Below, piece by piece: positions 7,387 to 16,813 of a DNA stretch of 42,924 bases. The position numbers were made by a program, and so were the translations under genes. The DNA is taken from the NCBI GenBank assembly GCA_002315995.1, contig DCHN01000017.1:1-42924 (forward strand), given 5' to 3'. The notes below the pieces were generated by a model, which saw only the letters and a program-made list of their open reading frames with translations, made no database searches and was not told the DNA's origin. This DNA is from Bacteroidales bacterium UBA1751. Its GTDB lineage: Bacteria; Bacteroidota; Bacteroidia; Bacteroidales; UBA932. The stretch's first letter is position 1, and every line of letters begins with the position of its first letter.

Positions 7387-9243
7387 TTATTCTTCCGCTG
7401 GAGTGAAGTTTTTCTTGAAACTGAGAACTTGGACAGATTCCTCTTTGTCACGTTTCTCAATTTCATAAGGTGCTTTTTGCTCCTTTAGAACATATTTGGT
7501 TTCAGTCTCGTTTTCCTCATCCCATACCATTGCGGAGATATCGTATGAGCCAACAGGCACCGAAAATTCAATATTCTTTCCGTTGAGAATATCGCTTTTG
7601 CTGCTGAAAGCTACATACTGCTCCTCGTCATGTGATGTTACAACAATGTCACTGATTATGTATCCCTCTCCTAAATCATTTACTATTTGTGATGTGCCAA
7701 ATACAATACGGCATGGAACAATCAGTGTTGCTGATGAACTCTTTGCGCCAAGTTCCCATGTGTTGTTCTGGCCAGAGACACACAAACCGTTGTGACAACC
7801 TCCAAGAATAGGATCTATTATGGTGACCAGATTTCCAATGGACTCTGCTGAGCCTGACTTATGTGATTTGGAGTACCATACCCATTGTGTTGGATATGAC
7901 TGGTATGAGCGGGCGGATGGCGGGCACTCACAGTTGAATCCTTTGTCACCTGAAGGTGTTGGGAGATTACCGAACTTGAATTGCCATGCTACAGAAGAAC
8001 CTACTAATAAACCTAAGGAATCAGAGTCAGATATTGTAGCGTTGTTAATAACACTTACGTCAGATACCGATGTTGAAACACTTTTATCTTCGTGATATCC
8101 CCATGTGAACGATGCTTCTGCACTTGGTTTGACTTTTCCTGAGGACCCGGCACTTACTCCTGCAGTAACACCGCCACCAATGTCAAATCCCTCTCTGTAA
8201 CTGTAGTTCACAGTGTTTTTGTCGGTATTTGGCACTGGCTGGCAAAAAAACTTCGGAAAATCCCCGTCACCTGATATGTATGTCTTGAAATTGAGTTCCC
8301 TTATGAAAGCGCCAGTGATATGAACTGCAATTCCTCCATGTTTTTGCACATAGTCGTCTCCTTTCCAAACTCCTTTTGGGTCTGCAAAATAGGAGGTTTT
8401 GAAACTGTAGTAATCGGCGCAGTAATAACCGTCTCCGTCATTCTGACAGTAGAGAGTAATGTATTTGTGTGAAAAACCTGCCTGGAATATACCTTGTATT
8501 CTGTCATCAGAAGAACCCGCTCCACAGTTATGAACGAACAAGTCACAATTCCATGACAATACTTCAGTATATTCCTTGTCTTCACGTGATGTTTCGTCTG
8601 CCTTGGTATATGGTTCAACCACTCCATTTATCCATTTAATCATTGGACCTACATAGTAGGCGGGGTCAGTTGACTTATAGTCAGAGTATGGGTCAATCTC
8701 CTCTCCTTCCAGATCTTTTTCCGAATACTCTTGAATTGCTCCCGCTCCTGGAATATCTTCGCAAATAGACTCAGGAGTGCATTTTTCCGGTTTCCTCAGT
8801 GAGAAAGCACCACGCTTTGAGAAGGCGTAGAATAGATATGAACCTTTATTAGGGCACATGTGAATCCATCCCTGCTCACTCAACAATTCTGCAATACGTT
8901 CAAGAACAGGTGCAATTATTATGATTACCGCTCCCTTGTTGTAGGCCTTCCCAATGGTTTCAATGTTGGCTTTGGCATTTGGAAGAGTTGTGAAAATTAT
9001 CTTGTCATCTTCCGAGAGATTTGATTTGAGTATAAGTGCCCTTTTTGCAAAATCGGTTGCGAATTCACTGGATTCTCCCAGCCAGGTAACGGATGTCGCC
9101 TTGAAAGGGGTCTCGTCCTTCGCATGTTTGAGCAGGGTTTGTTCCGATGGGTCAACTATAATTGATTTGTTTTCATCCTTTTCGCATGAACATAAAAACG
9201 GAATCAATGCTGCTGCAAAAAATAATAGGTTTGAAAGTCTCAT
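7387..9243 (-). CDS. Lipoprotein with possible leukocidin-type pore-forming domain
   Basis: A 618-residue lipoprotein. I chose the ATG at 9243 because it gives a compact signal MRLSNLLFFAAALIPFLCSC with lipobox LCSC (Cys20); the 5-codon-upstream start at 9258 is also open. An N-terminal globular part (about 20-340) contains many Trp, Tyr and Cys and matches nothing I can name. From about residue 346 there is a run of alternating polar and hydrophobic residues, beginning YREGFDIGGGVTAG and including SAEASFTWGYHED and SVSTSVSDVSVIN. It resembles the stem and rim of the leukocidin/haemolysin beta-pore-forming toxins, where a GG-rich strand pair is followed by Ser/Tyr-rich strands. A beta-rich C-terminal part follows. 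The family call is by pattern only; an ordinary surface lipoprotein is the alternative. Confidence 0.45.
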   Translation of the reverse strand: MRLSNLLFFAAALIPFLCSCEKDENKSIIVDPSEQTLLKHAKDETPFKATSVTWLGESSEFATDFAKRALILKSNLSEDDKIIFTTLPNAKANIETIGKAYNKGAVIIIIAPVLERIAELLSEQGWIHMCPNKGSYLFYAFSKRGAFSLRKPEKCTPESICEDIPGAGAIQEYSEKDLEGEEIDPYSDYKSTDPAYYVGPMIKWINGVVEPYTKADETSREDKEYTEVLSWNCDLFVHNCGAGSSDDRIQGIFQAGFSHKYITLYCQNDGDGYYCADYYSFKTSYFADPKGVWKGDDYVQKHGGIAVHITGAFIRELNFKTYISGDGDFPKFFCQPVPNTDKNTVNYSYREGFDIGGGVTAGVSAGSSGKVKPSAEASFTWGYHEDKSVSTSVSDVSVINNATISDSDSLGLLVGSSVAWQFKFGNLPTPSGDKGFNCECPPSARSYQSYPTQWVWYSKSHKSGSAESIGNLVTIIDPILGGCHNGLCVSGQNNTWELGAKSSSATLIVPCRIVFGTSQIVNDLGEGYIISDIVVTSHDEEQYVAFSSKSDILNGKNIEFSVPVGSYDISAMVWDEENETETKYVLKEQKAPYEIEKRDKEESVQVLSFKKNFTPAEE

Positions 9244-9270
9244 AATGAAAATTTGCATTTTTTAATCAGA

Positions 9271-9278
9271 CAAATTTA
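9271..9278 (-). promoter_or_regulatory. Candidate -7 element of the minus-strand lipoprotein gene
   Basis: On the minus strand this reads TAAATTTG, a match to the Bacteroidetes -7 box, 28 bases from the chosen ATG. No convincing TTTG is found at the -33 distance. Confidence 0.35.
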
Positions 9279-9303
9279 AGCAAAATTATTGCTCACCGTT
9301 CTT

Positions 9304-9335
9304 TTTGAAGTTTATTGTAAATTTAATTACATTTG
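9304..9335 (+). promoter_or_regulatory. Bacteroidetes-type promoter of the M16 peptidase gene
   Basis: TTTG at 9304-9307, 20 bases, then TACATTTG at 9328-9335: a full match to the phylum consensus. The expected start site is about 30 bases upstream of the ATG at 9373. Confidence 0.75.
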
Positions 9336-9372
9336 AAATTCGTTGCGAAAAAAACAATAACATAAGTATAGT

Positions 9373-12276
9373 ATGAAAAAATCTTTATCATTTCTCTTGG
9401 TAGCGGTGTGCCTGCTGCTGATGAGTTCATGCGGCAGCCGCTTTGAAACAGTGGCAGGAGATCCGCTGGAGACAAAAATCTACACTCTTGAGAACGGCCT
9501 TCAGGTCTATATGAGCGTGAACAAAGAGGAGCCACGCATCCAGACCTACATTGCTGTGAAGGTTGGAAGCAAGAATGATCCATCTGAGACCACAGGTCTG
9601 GCCCACTATTTCGAGCATTTGATGTTCAAGGGCTCCGAGCAGTTCGGAACAACCGATTATGCGGCTGAAAAGCCTATGCTTGACCAAATAGAGGCTCTCT
9701 TTGAACAGTACCGCCAGACAACCGACGAGGCTGAGCGTGCTGCAATTTACCACGTTATTGACTCAATAAGCTATGAGGCTTCGAAACTTGCCATTCCAAA
9801 TGAGTATGACAAGCTTATGGCTGTGATTGGTGCCGATGGTACAAACGCCTGGACATCACAGGATGAGACAGTGTATACCGAGGAGATTCCTTCAAACCAA
9901 ATAGATAATTGGGCACGCATTCAGGCAGACCGCTTCCGCCACAATGTAATAAGGGGATTCCATACGGAGTTGGAGACCATATACGAGGAGAAGAACATGA
10001 GCCTCACCCAGGATGCCCGCAAGGTGTGGGAGGCCATTGATGCCGCTCTCTTCCCTAACCACCCATATGGAAAGCAGACAACTCTTGGAACACAGGAGCA
10101 TCTGAAGAATCCTTCAATTACCAATGTTAAGAACTACTACGCAACATACTATGTTCCTAACAACATACGTATCTGCGTATCGGGTGATTTTGATCCTGAG
10201 GAGATGGTTGCAGCAATTGAGAAGTATTTTGGCGACTGGCAACCGAATCCTGACATCCCTAAGCTGGAGTTTGAGGCCGAGAAGCCAATAGAGGAGCCAA
10301 TAGTTAAGGAGGTTGTAGGTCTCGAGGCTGAGAATATGGCAATTGCGTGGAGACTTCCAGGCGCATCGGATATCAAGACTACAGCTGTTGCACAGATTGC
10401 AGGCCGCGTTATGAGCAATGGATATGCAGGCCTCATTGACCTGGATGTAATACAGCAGCAGAAAGTTCTTTCGTTATATGCTTCACACGGAGTTCAGCCT
10501 GATTACTGCCAGTTCACCGTAATGGGCCGTCCTAAAGAGGGTCAGAGCCTTGAGGAGGTGCGTGACATAGCTCTTGCAGAGTTTGCCAAACTGCGTGCCG
10601 GTGAGTTTGATGACGCTCTCATTCCGGCAATCATCAATAATTTCAAGCTTGAGCAGATGTATGCCCTTGAGAATAATGGTTCACGTGCGCTTGAGTATAT
10701 TGATGCATTCATCTTCGGCATTGACTGGAGCGTATGGTGCAAGAAACTCGAGGTTATGGAAGGCGTTACCAAGGCTGATGTTGTTGAGTTCGCAAACAAA
10801 TATCTTACAGACAACTCTTGCGCAATTGTTTACAAACGCAAAGGCGAGGATACCTCCGTTCAGAAGATATCTGCACCTGCAATTACACCTATTGTAACCA
10901 ATCGTGACAGCCAGAGCGCATTCCTGGCTGAGATACAGAATACGCAGGTAAAGCCTATTGAGCCTGTATTTGTTGATTTCAACAAGGATATGAGCCAGTT
11001 TGAACTGGCGCAAGGGGTGAATGTCCTCTACAAGCAGAATACCATAAATGACATAGCTCAGGTTGATATTACCGTGAACACCGGTGTTGAGCAAAATCCA
11101 GGACTTGGTGTAGCGTGCGATTATTTGAGTTATCTTGGCACTCCTGATATGACCGCTGAGCAGTTGGCTTCAAAGATGTACTCTCTTGCCTGCTCATTCA
11201 GCATCCGTTCAGGTGCAAACAGTACAACTCTCTCACTTGTAGGTTTGAGCGAGAATATTGAACAGGCTCTGACTCTCGTTGAGAATCTTTTGCAGAATGC
11301 GGTTGCCGATGAGAAGATTCTTGCCAATGTAAAGGCAGATGAATTCAAGTCACGTGCAAATGCCAAACTGAGCCAGCGTTCGTGCTATTCTGCACTTACA
11401 CGTTACGTTTCATACGGTTCGGAATTTATTGGAAAGACAACTCTTTCAAATGAGAAGGTTGCCGCTCTTACATCAGAAGAACTGCTTGGGCAGGTGAAAG
11501 AGGTATTTGCAAATGGTCACGAGATACTTTATTACGGTCCAATGAAGGAAGCAGATCTCAAGGCTGCGCTTGGAAGGTGTCATAAAGTTACAGAGGGTGC
11601 CCAGCAGCTTCCTGAGAAGTTCACTGCAAAGGTGGCTACACCGCAGGCAAGCGTTGTTATGGCACAGTATGATGCAAAACAGATATATTACAATCAGTAC
11701 AGCAATCGTCAAGAGACACTTTCAACAGATGATGCTGCCTGTCTGGCACTCTACAATGAGTATTTCGGCGGCGGCATGAACGGTATCGTATTCCAGGAGA
11801 TGCGTGAGGCACGCGGCCTTGCATACAGCGCTTCAGCAAGGCTCTCTTCTCCTTCATTTGCTGACGACAGCTATACCTTCTCCGCTTTCATTGCAACTCA
11901 GAATGACAAGATGCAGATTGCAGTTGAGGCTTTTGATGAAATAATCAACAACATGCCTCAGTCTGAAGCGGCATTCAGCATTGCTAAAGATGCTCTTTTG
12001 GGCAGACTACGTACTCAGAGAACAAATGGCATATCCGTTCTAAACAGATATTGTTACTGCCGCAGAATGGGACTTGCCGAGCCGCTTGACCGTATGATCT
12101 TTGAGAAGGTACAGAACATGCAACTCTCCGATGTGGTGGCAGCACAGGAGAAGTGGGTGAAGGGAAGAACCTACACCTATGCAATTCTGGGTGACATCAA
12201 GGATCTTGACACCAAGTTCCTCTCAACCCTGGGACCTGTGAAGAGGGTAACTCTGGAGGAGATATTCGGATACTAA
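9373..12276 (+). CDS. M16 family zinc metallopeptidase, lipoprotein
   Basis: A 967-residue pitrilysin-type peptidase. The signal peptide ends in the lipobox MSSC (Cys20), so it is probably anchored in the outer membrane or periplasm. The inverted zinc motif HxxEH is H78-Y-F-E81-H82, and a distal glutamate ligand is likely in ETIYEEKNMS near residue 205. An insert rich in Glu and Arg follows the zinc helix. A second M16-like half (from about residue 530) lacks HxxEH, as is usual for the inactive half of two-domain proteins; it keeps the FGGGMNGIVFQEMREARGLAYS stretch typical of the C-terminal M16 domain. It probably degrades peptides outside the cytoplasm. The divergent neighbour at 7387-9243 is also a lipoprotein, and a peptide transporter gene follows. 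Confidence 0.92.
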   Translation: MKKSLSFLLVAVCLLLMSSCGSRFETVAGDPLETKIYTLENGLQVYMSVNKEEPRIQTYIAVKVGSKNDPSETTGLAHYFEHLMFKGSEQFGTTDYAAEKPMLDQIEALFEQYRQTTDEAERAAIYHVIDSISYEASKLAIPNEYDKLMAVIGADGTNAWTSQDETVYTEEIPSNQIDNWARIQADRFRHNVIRGFHTELETIYEEKNMSLTQDARKVWEAIDAALFPNHPYGKQTTLGTQEHLKNPSITNVKNYYATYYVPNNIRICVSGDFDPEEMVAAIEKYFGDWQPNPDIPKLEFEAEKPIEEPIVKEVVGLEAENMAIAWRLPGASDIKTTAVAQIAGRVMSNGYAGLIDLDVIQQQKVLSLYASHGVQPDYCQFTVMGRPKEGQSLEEVRDIALAEFAKLRAGEFDDALIPAIINNFKLEQMYALENNGSRALEYIDAFIFGIDWSVWCKKLEVMEGVTKADVVEFANKYLTDNSCAIVYKRKGEDTSVQKISAPAITPIVTNRDSQSAFLAEIQNTQVKPIEPVFVDFNKDMSQFELAQGVNVLYKQNTINDIAQVDITVNTGVEQNPGLGVACDYLSYLGTPDMTAEQLASKMYSLACSFSIRSGANSTTLSLVGLSENIEQALTLVENLLQNAVADEKILANVKADEFKSRANAKLSQRSCYSALTRYVSYGSEFIGKTTLSNEKVAALTSEELLGQVKEVFANGHEILYYGPMKEADLKAALGRCHKVTEGAQQLPEKFTAKVATPQASVVMAQYDAKQIYYNQYSNRQETLSTDDAACLALYNEYFGGGMNGIVFQEMREARGLAYSASARLSSPSFADDSYTFSAFIATQNDKMQIAVEAFDEIINNMPQSEAAFSIAKDALLGRLRTQRTNGISVLNRYCYCRRMGLAEPLDRMIFEKVQNMQLSDVVAAQEKWVKGRTYTYAILGDIKDLDTKFLSTLGPVKRVTLEEIFGY

Positions 12277-12348
12277 AATAAAAAACATTACATTTGTAGA
12301 ATAGTCACGAAAACTATACAAACAAATAATAACCTTAAATTTAATTTT

Positions 12349-13941
12349 ATGTTCAAAAACCATCCTAAAGGATTGCTTGCAGCTGCGCTGAGTAATATGG
12401 GTGAGCGCTTCGGCTACTACATTATGAACGCTGTGCTGGTGCTCTTCCTTTGTTCAAAATTCGGCATCTCCGACAGTGCCAGCGGATTGATCTACTCCAT
12501 TTTCTATTGTGGAATATATGTATTGAGCCTTGTTGGCGGTATCATTGCCGACAGAACCCATAACTACAAAGGCACCATTATGACCGGTCTGGTAATCATG
12601 GCTCTGGGTTATGCTGCTCTTGCAATTCCTGTTTTTGCAACACCTGAGAACAATACAGGACTGCTTGTGTTCACCTGCGTTGCATTGTTCTTCATTGCAT
12701 TCGGTAACGGTCTTTTCAAGGGCAATCTTCAGGCTTTAGTTGGCCAGTTGTATGACAACTTTGAGGCTGAGGCTGCAAAGAATGGCCCAGAGGCACTCAA
12801 GGCTGCAAAGGAGAAGAGAGATTCGGGATTTCAGATTTTCTATGTTTTCATTAACATTGGCGGTCTTGTTGCTCCTTTTGTTGCTCCTTTGCTTCGTGGA
12901 TGGTGGTTGAAATCTCATGAGCTTGTTTACAACTCACAGCTTCCTGCACTCTGCCACAAATACATCAAGGAGGGTGCAGATATGGCAGCTGATCAGTTTG
13001 AGAACCTCAAGGAGCTTGCAGTTGCAGTAGGTGCCAACGTTTCAGAGGGATTCGATTTCACAACTTTCTGTGGAGAGTACTTGAAAGTGTTCAACGAGGG
13101 TGTTCACTTCTCATTCATAGCTTCTGTATTTGCAATGCTTCTTTCACTCGGTATCTTCATTGCTACCAAGAAGATTTTCCCTACTCCTGGTCAGAAGGTT
13201 AAGAGTTCATCTTCAAATGAGGCTGAGACTCCTGAGGTAACCGTATCAGCTGAGGAGAAGGCTGCAATGGCAAAGGAGATCAAACAGAGAATGGCTGCTC
13301 TCTTTGCGGTACTTGGAATCTGCATCTTCTTCTGGCTCTCATTCCACCAGAACGGACAGTCACTCTCTCTTCTTGCAAGAGACTTTGTTGTAACCGATAC
13401 AATTGCTCCTGAAATATGGCAGGCAATAAATCCATTCTTCGTAATTACTCTCACACCGGTGATTATGCTCATTTTCGGATCATTGGCAAAGAAGGGAAAG
13501 GTTATTTCAACTCCTAAGAAAATTGCCATGGGTATGGGTATCACAGCAATGGCATACGTATTCCTTATGGTTCTTTCAATGGTATGCTCATGGCCTTCAG
13601 GAGATGAGTTCAGAGCTCTTCCTGTTGCCGAGTCTGCAGCAATGAAGGTAGGACCTTGGGTACTTATTGCAACATATTTCTTCCTTACGGTTGCTGAGCT
13701 ATTCATATCACCTCTGGGACTTTCATTCGTTTCAAAGGTTGCTCCTAAGCATATGCAGGGTCTCTGCCAGGGCTTGTGGCTCGGTGCAACAGCTCTTGGA
13801 AACCTCTTTATTTGGGTTGGACCTGTAATGTACAATAAAATGAACCTCTGGCAGTGCTGGCTTGTATTCCTGCTCATTTGTGTTGTTGCTATGGGCGTTA
13901 TGCTCGGCATGGTCAAGTGGCTTGAGAGAGTTACAAAATAG
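12349..13941 (+). CDS. POT family proton-dependent peptide transporter
   Basis: A 530-residue inner-membrane MFS transporter of the POT/PTR (DtpT-like) group, importing di- and tripeptides with protons. The family-specific ERFGYY motif in TM1 is at about residues 19-24. The second signature appears as FFIAFGNGLFKGNLQALVG, and about 12-14 hydrophobic helices can be counted. A charged central loop (about 280-310, SSSSNEAETPEVTVSAEEKA) separates the two halves. It follows an extracytoplasmic peptidase gene by 72 bases, which suggests use of peptides released by such enzymes. A TACATTTG box at 12289-12296 may be its -7 element, but no good -33 accompanies it. A strong terminator follows. Confidence 0.92.
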   Translation: MFKNHPKGLLAAALSNMGERFGYYIMNAVLVLFLCSKFGISDSASGLIYSIFYCGIYVLSLVGGIIADRTHNYKGTIMTGLVIMALGYAALAIPVFATPENNTGLLVFTCVALFFIAFGNGLFKGNLQALVGQLYDNFEAEAAKNGPEALKAAKEKRDSGFQIFYVFINIGGLVAPFVAPLLRGWWLKSHELVYNSQLPALCHKYIKEGADMAADQFENLKELAVAVGANVSEGFDFTTFCGEYLKVFNEGVHFSFIASVFAMLLSLGIFIATKKIFPTPGQKVKSSSSNEAETPEVTVSAEEKAAMAKEIKQRMAALFAVLGICIFFWLSFHQNGQSLSLLARDFVVTDTIAPEIWQAINPFFVITLTPVIMLIFGSLAKKGKVISTPKKIAMGMGITAMAYVFLMVLSMVCSWPSGDEFRALPVAESAAMKVGPWVLIATYFFLTVAELFISPLGLSFVSKVAPKHMQGLCQGLWLGATALGNLFIWVGPVMYNKMNLWQCWLVFLLICVVAMGVMLGMVKWLERVTK

Positions 13942-13961
13942 CAACAGTCAGTTTGATTTAT

Positions 13962-14001
13962 AAAAAAGTAGGAGTGGCGTTGAGTCTCTCCTACTTTTTT
14001 T
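13962..14001 (+). terminator. Rho-independent terminator after the POT transporter gene
   Basis: A 13-bp stem (AAAAAAGTAGGAG at 13962-13974, its complement at 13988-14000) with a 13-base loop. The right arm ends in seven T residues. The next gene's -7 box begins two bases after it. Confidence 0.85.
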
Positions 14002-14010
14002 GTAGATTTG
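13979..14010 (+). promoter_or_regulatory. Candidate promoter of the LpxL-like gene, overlapping the terminator
   Basis: TAGATTTG at 14003-14010 fits the -7 consensus. A partial -33 (GTTG at 13979-13982) lies 20 bases upstream, inside the loop and arm of the terminator. The expected start site is about 40 bases before the chosen ATG at 14057. Confidence 0.45.
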
Positions 14011-14056
14011 TAGGTCGTATGCATCCAATGTGCATGCATACCATGCCAATAGAAAA

Positions 14057-15031
14057 ATGTTGCACACTTTTTTTTCAAATATAATTTTTGGAGCGATGAA
14101 GCTGCTCTCGCTCCTGCCGCTGAGGGTGCATTATCTTCTTTCTGACTTTAACTGTTTCCTCGTTTCAAAGGTGTTCAGATACAGGCGTTCGGTTGTGAAG
14201 AGGAATCTGCACAGATGTTTCCCGGATTTGGGAAGTGAGGAGATTGCAAAAATTACCGGAGAGTATTACCACTATATCTGCGATATCATAGCAGAGAATA
14301 TATGGTCTTTGAGTATGGACAACCGGGAGTTCCACAGACGCTTTCATGCGGTTAACCCGGAACTTATGGATGAGCTCTTCAGAAATCACTCCAAGGTTGT
14401 GGTTATGACCGCTCATCGTGGCAACTGGGAGCTTATGGGAGGCTATTGCGGCTACTGGGAAGATAGAGCGCCCGACAGTTTCGGCTGGCAGCCTATGTGG
14501 CTTGGATACAAGAGGACCAGAAACAAGGTAATCAACGACCTCGTAATTGCAATAAGAAACCACGAATATGCCCACATACACGCCAACGGCAGGCTCATAG
14601 AGTCACACAACTTCCTGAGGACTATTCTCAAGAAAGACAATGGTGGAATGTATGTCTTCATAGCTGACCAATCTCCTAAGGATGCAAGGACCATAACCAA
14701 GTTCATGGGGGTGCCAACCCTTATGTTCAACGGCGCGGCGCATCTTGCATGCAAACTTAATCTGCCAATTGTATATCTTGACATAGCTCATCCTCAAAGA
14801 GGTGAGTATGCAATGACCTTTACACTTATTGATGAGTTCCCTAAGGGAGCGGATCCTGATGAGATTACACGGCAGTATGCCGCGCTTCTTGAGGAGTCAA
14901 TAAAGGCGAATCCGCACAACTGGCTCTGGAGTCACAAACGCTGGAAGAGGGAGCCTACGGAGCAGGAGTGGGAAACGTACAACTCTCTTTACAATGATTC
15001 CACAGGGCAGCAACAGCCGCAGGAGGCGTAA
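14057..15031 (+). CDS. LpxL/HtrB family lysophospholipid acyltransferase
   Basis: A 324-residue acyltransferase of the LpxL/LpxM (lipid A biosynthesis) family. The catalytic H-x4-E motif reads HRGNWE (H120, E125). An N-terminal membrane-associated helix (FFSNIIFGAMKLLSLLPLRV) and the conserved FRYRRSVVKRNLHRCFP stretch are family features, as is the ADQSPKDA segment downstream. It probably adds a secondary acyl chain to lipid A at the inner membrane; a role in aminolipid synthesis is possible. I chose the ATG at 14057 (MLHTFF) because it leaves the usual short hydrophobic lead. Starts at 14030 and 14096 (the latter with a weak GGAG) are also possible. Confidence 0.85.
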   Translation: MLHTFFSNIIFGAMKLLSLLPLRVHYLLSDFNCFLVSKVFRYRRSVVKRNLHRCFPDLGSEEIAKITGEYYHYICDIIAENIWSLSMDNREFHRRFHAVNPELMDELFRNHSKVVVMTAHRGNWELMGGYCGYWEDRAPDSFGWQPMWLGYKRTRNKVINDLVIAIRNHEYAHIHANGRLIESHNFLRTILKKDNGGMYVFIADQSPKDARTITKFMGVPTLMFNGAAHLACKLNLPIVYLDIAHPQRGEYAMTFTLIDEFPKGADPDEITRQYAALLEESIKANPHNWLWSHKRWKREPTEQEWETYNSLYNDSTGQQQPQEA

Positions 15032-15055
15032 TGCTTGCGAGGGAGCAGGAGAACT

Positions 15056-15070
15056 AACTATCGCAGTAGA
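15056..15070 (+). repeat. 15-base motif shared with 6259-6273
   Basis: Second copy of AACTATCGCAGTAGA, 29 bases before the D-aminoacylase ATG, again followed by an A-rich stretch. No -7 box is seen in this gap, so the motif may belong to the leader of a transcript that starts farther upstream. Confidence 0.5.
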
Positions 15071-15099
15071 GAAAATAATAATAACCTAACAATACAATT

Positions 15100-16791
15100 A
15101 TGAACGACAAAAAACAGATTTCAAGGAGAAGCTTCATAAAAGCCTCACTTGCAATGGGGTCAAGCGCAGCCATTATTGGTGGCGGTATGGGTTCCTTCCT
15201 TACAGCCTGCACAACAAGGGAGCAGTTCGACACCATTATTAAAAATGGAATTATCTATGCCGGTGATGGTGGCGAGGCCATAAAGGGCAGCGTAGGTATC
15301 CGCGAGGGCAAGATTGCGGCAATAGGCAGAATCGGCAGCAACGCCGACAAGATTGTTGACGCTCAGGGCATGGCCGTTTCTCCTGGATTCATTGATATAC
15401 ACACTCACTCCGATACAAACTTCTTCGACGCACCTCTTGGTGATTCAAGAATCTATCAGGGTGTTACAACGGATATTTCAGGAAACTGCGGTGATTCACC
15501 ATTCCCATACTCAGACGAGTATGCCGCTACAAAGGCAGGTTCAATGCGTCACGGCTATCCTTGGTGGCAGGATATAGATGGCTTCTACGATGCTTTGCGT
15601 CAGAAGGGAATAGGTATCAACACCAAGTGCTACACAGGTCAGGGGCAGTTGCGCAGTGCAGTTGTAGGCGACTATAATGTTCCTGCCACACCCGAGCAGA
15701 TAGCGAAGATGTGCTCTATTCTTGAGAAGGAGCTTGAAATGGGAAGCGCCGGCCTCTCATTCGGCCTCGAGTACACACCTGGCTCGTATGCAAGTCAGGA
15801 GGAGATGGTTGAACTTCTCAAAGTTGTAGGAAAGCGTAATGGTTTGTTCGCTATTCACATGAGCAATGAGGATGACCATGTTCAGGATGCCATTGCACAG
15901 GCAATTGAGATGTCACGTCAGAGCGGAGCCCGTCTTGAGATATCACACCTCAAGGCTCAGAACCCTGCAAACTGGCACAAAGGTCCTGCAATGATTGAGC
16001 AGATTGAGAAGGCAAGGGCAGAGGGCGTGGATATAACATTTGACCGCTACCCTTATATTGCATTCTCTACAGGAATGACAACATTCATTCCTCTTACACA
16101 TCGTGATGGTTCACGTGAGGATATAATCAAGCGTCTTGAGAACAAGAAGACCTCTGACGAGATTGGAGCATATATGAGAAACAGAATAGAGCGTTTCGGC
16201 GGTGCGCAGAATGTGCTCATCCAGACTTGTGATGCTCCAGAGAGCGTGCAGTTCTCAAACAAGAGACTCTCAGAGTGCTGCCAGATTACAGGCAAGGATG
16301 AGTGGGAGACAGCGCGTCAGATTCTCCTTTCAGAGAAACTTGGCGTAAGTATGATAGTATTTGCAATGACAGAGGACAATGTGAAGCTCTTCCTCTCAAA
16401 TCCGCTTGCAATGCCTGCATCAGACGGAAGCGTTTACTCACCAGAGGGACCTCTGGGACAATCAATGCCGCATCCAAGATCTTACGGAACCTTCACACGT
16501 TTCTTTGGAAAATATGTTCGTGAGGAGAAGATATGCTCACTTGCTGAGGGCGTACGCAAATGCACCTCGCTTCCAGCTTCAAGGGTGGGCTTGAAAGACA
16601 GAGGCCTCATTGCTCCTGATTATGCTGCAGATATTGTAATCTTCAATCCTGATACAATCATTGATACTGCAGATTTCAACAATCCTCACCAGTTCGGCAA
16701 AGGTGTTGAGCATGTATTTGTGAATGGCCAGCACACCATTGAGAACGGCAAGTACAACGGTTGCGAACTTAAAGGTCAGGTACTGGCTTAG
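15100..16791 (+). CDS. N-acyl-D-amino-acid deacylase, twin-arginine lipoprotein
   Basis: A 563-residue amidohydrolase of the D-aminoacylase/D-glutamate deacylase family, which removes the acyl group from N-acyl-D-amino acids. The signal has a twin-arginine motif (RRSFIK, residues 9-14), a hydrophobic stretch and a lipobox LTAC (Cys37), suggesting folded export through Tat and lipid anchoring. The amidohydrolase metal motif is DIHTHSD (H101, H103). Further family stretches are ISGNCGDSPFPY with the bridging cysteine, FAIHMSNEDD and LEISHLKAQNP. The C-terminal composite domain ends with VFVNGQHTIENGKY. It may process cell-wall-derived or dietary D-amino acid derivatives. It converges on apbE with only 22 bases between and no visible terminator. 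Confidence 0.9.
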   Translation: MNDKKQISRRSFIKASLAMGSSAAIIGGGMGSFLTACTTREQFDTIIKNGIIYAGDGGEAIKGSVGIREGKIAAIGRIGSNADKIVDAQGMAVSPGFIDIHTHSDTNFFDAPLGDSRIYQGVTTDISGNCGDSPFPYSDEYAATKAGSMRHGYPWWQDIDGFYDALRQKGIGINTKCYTGQGQLRSAVVGDYNVPATPEQIAKMCSILEKELEMGSAGLSFGLEYTPGSYASQEEMVELLKVVGKRNGLFAIHMSNEDDHVQDAIAQAIEMSRQSGARLEISHLKAQNPANWHKGPAMIEQIEKARAEGVDITFDRYPYIAFSTGMTTFIPLTHRDGSREDIIKRLENKKTSDEIGAYMRNRIERFGGAQNVLIQTCDAPESVQFSNKRLSECCQITGKDEWETARQILLSEKLGVSMIVFAMTEDNVKLFLSNPLAMPASDGSVYSPEGPLGQSMPHPRSYGTFTRFFGKYVREEKICSLAEGVRKCTSLPASRVGLKDRGLIAPDYAADIVIFNPDTIIDTADFNNPHQFGKGVEHVFVNGQHTIENGKYNGCELKGQVLA

Positions 16792-16813
16792 TTGAGATAC
16801 AGGATCTTATCTT

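Noticed and set aside
13191..14078. 295-residue minus-strand frame inside the POT transporter gene
   Set aside because: It is antisense to a clearly real membrane protein gene and shows no recognisable family pattern.
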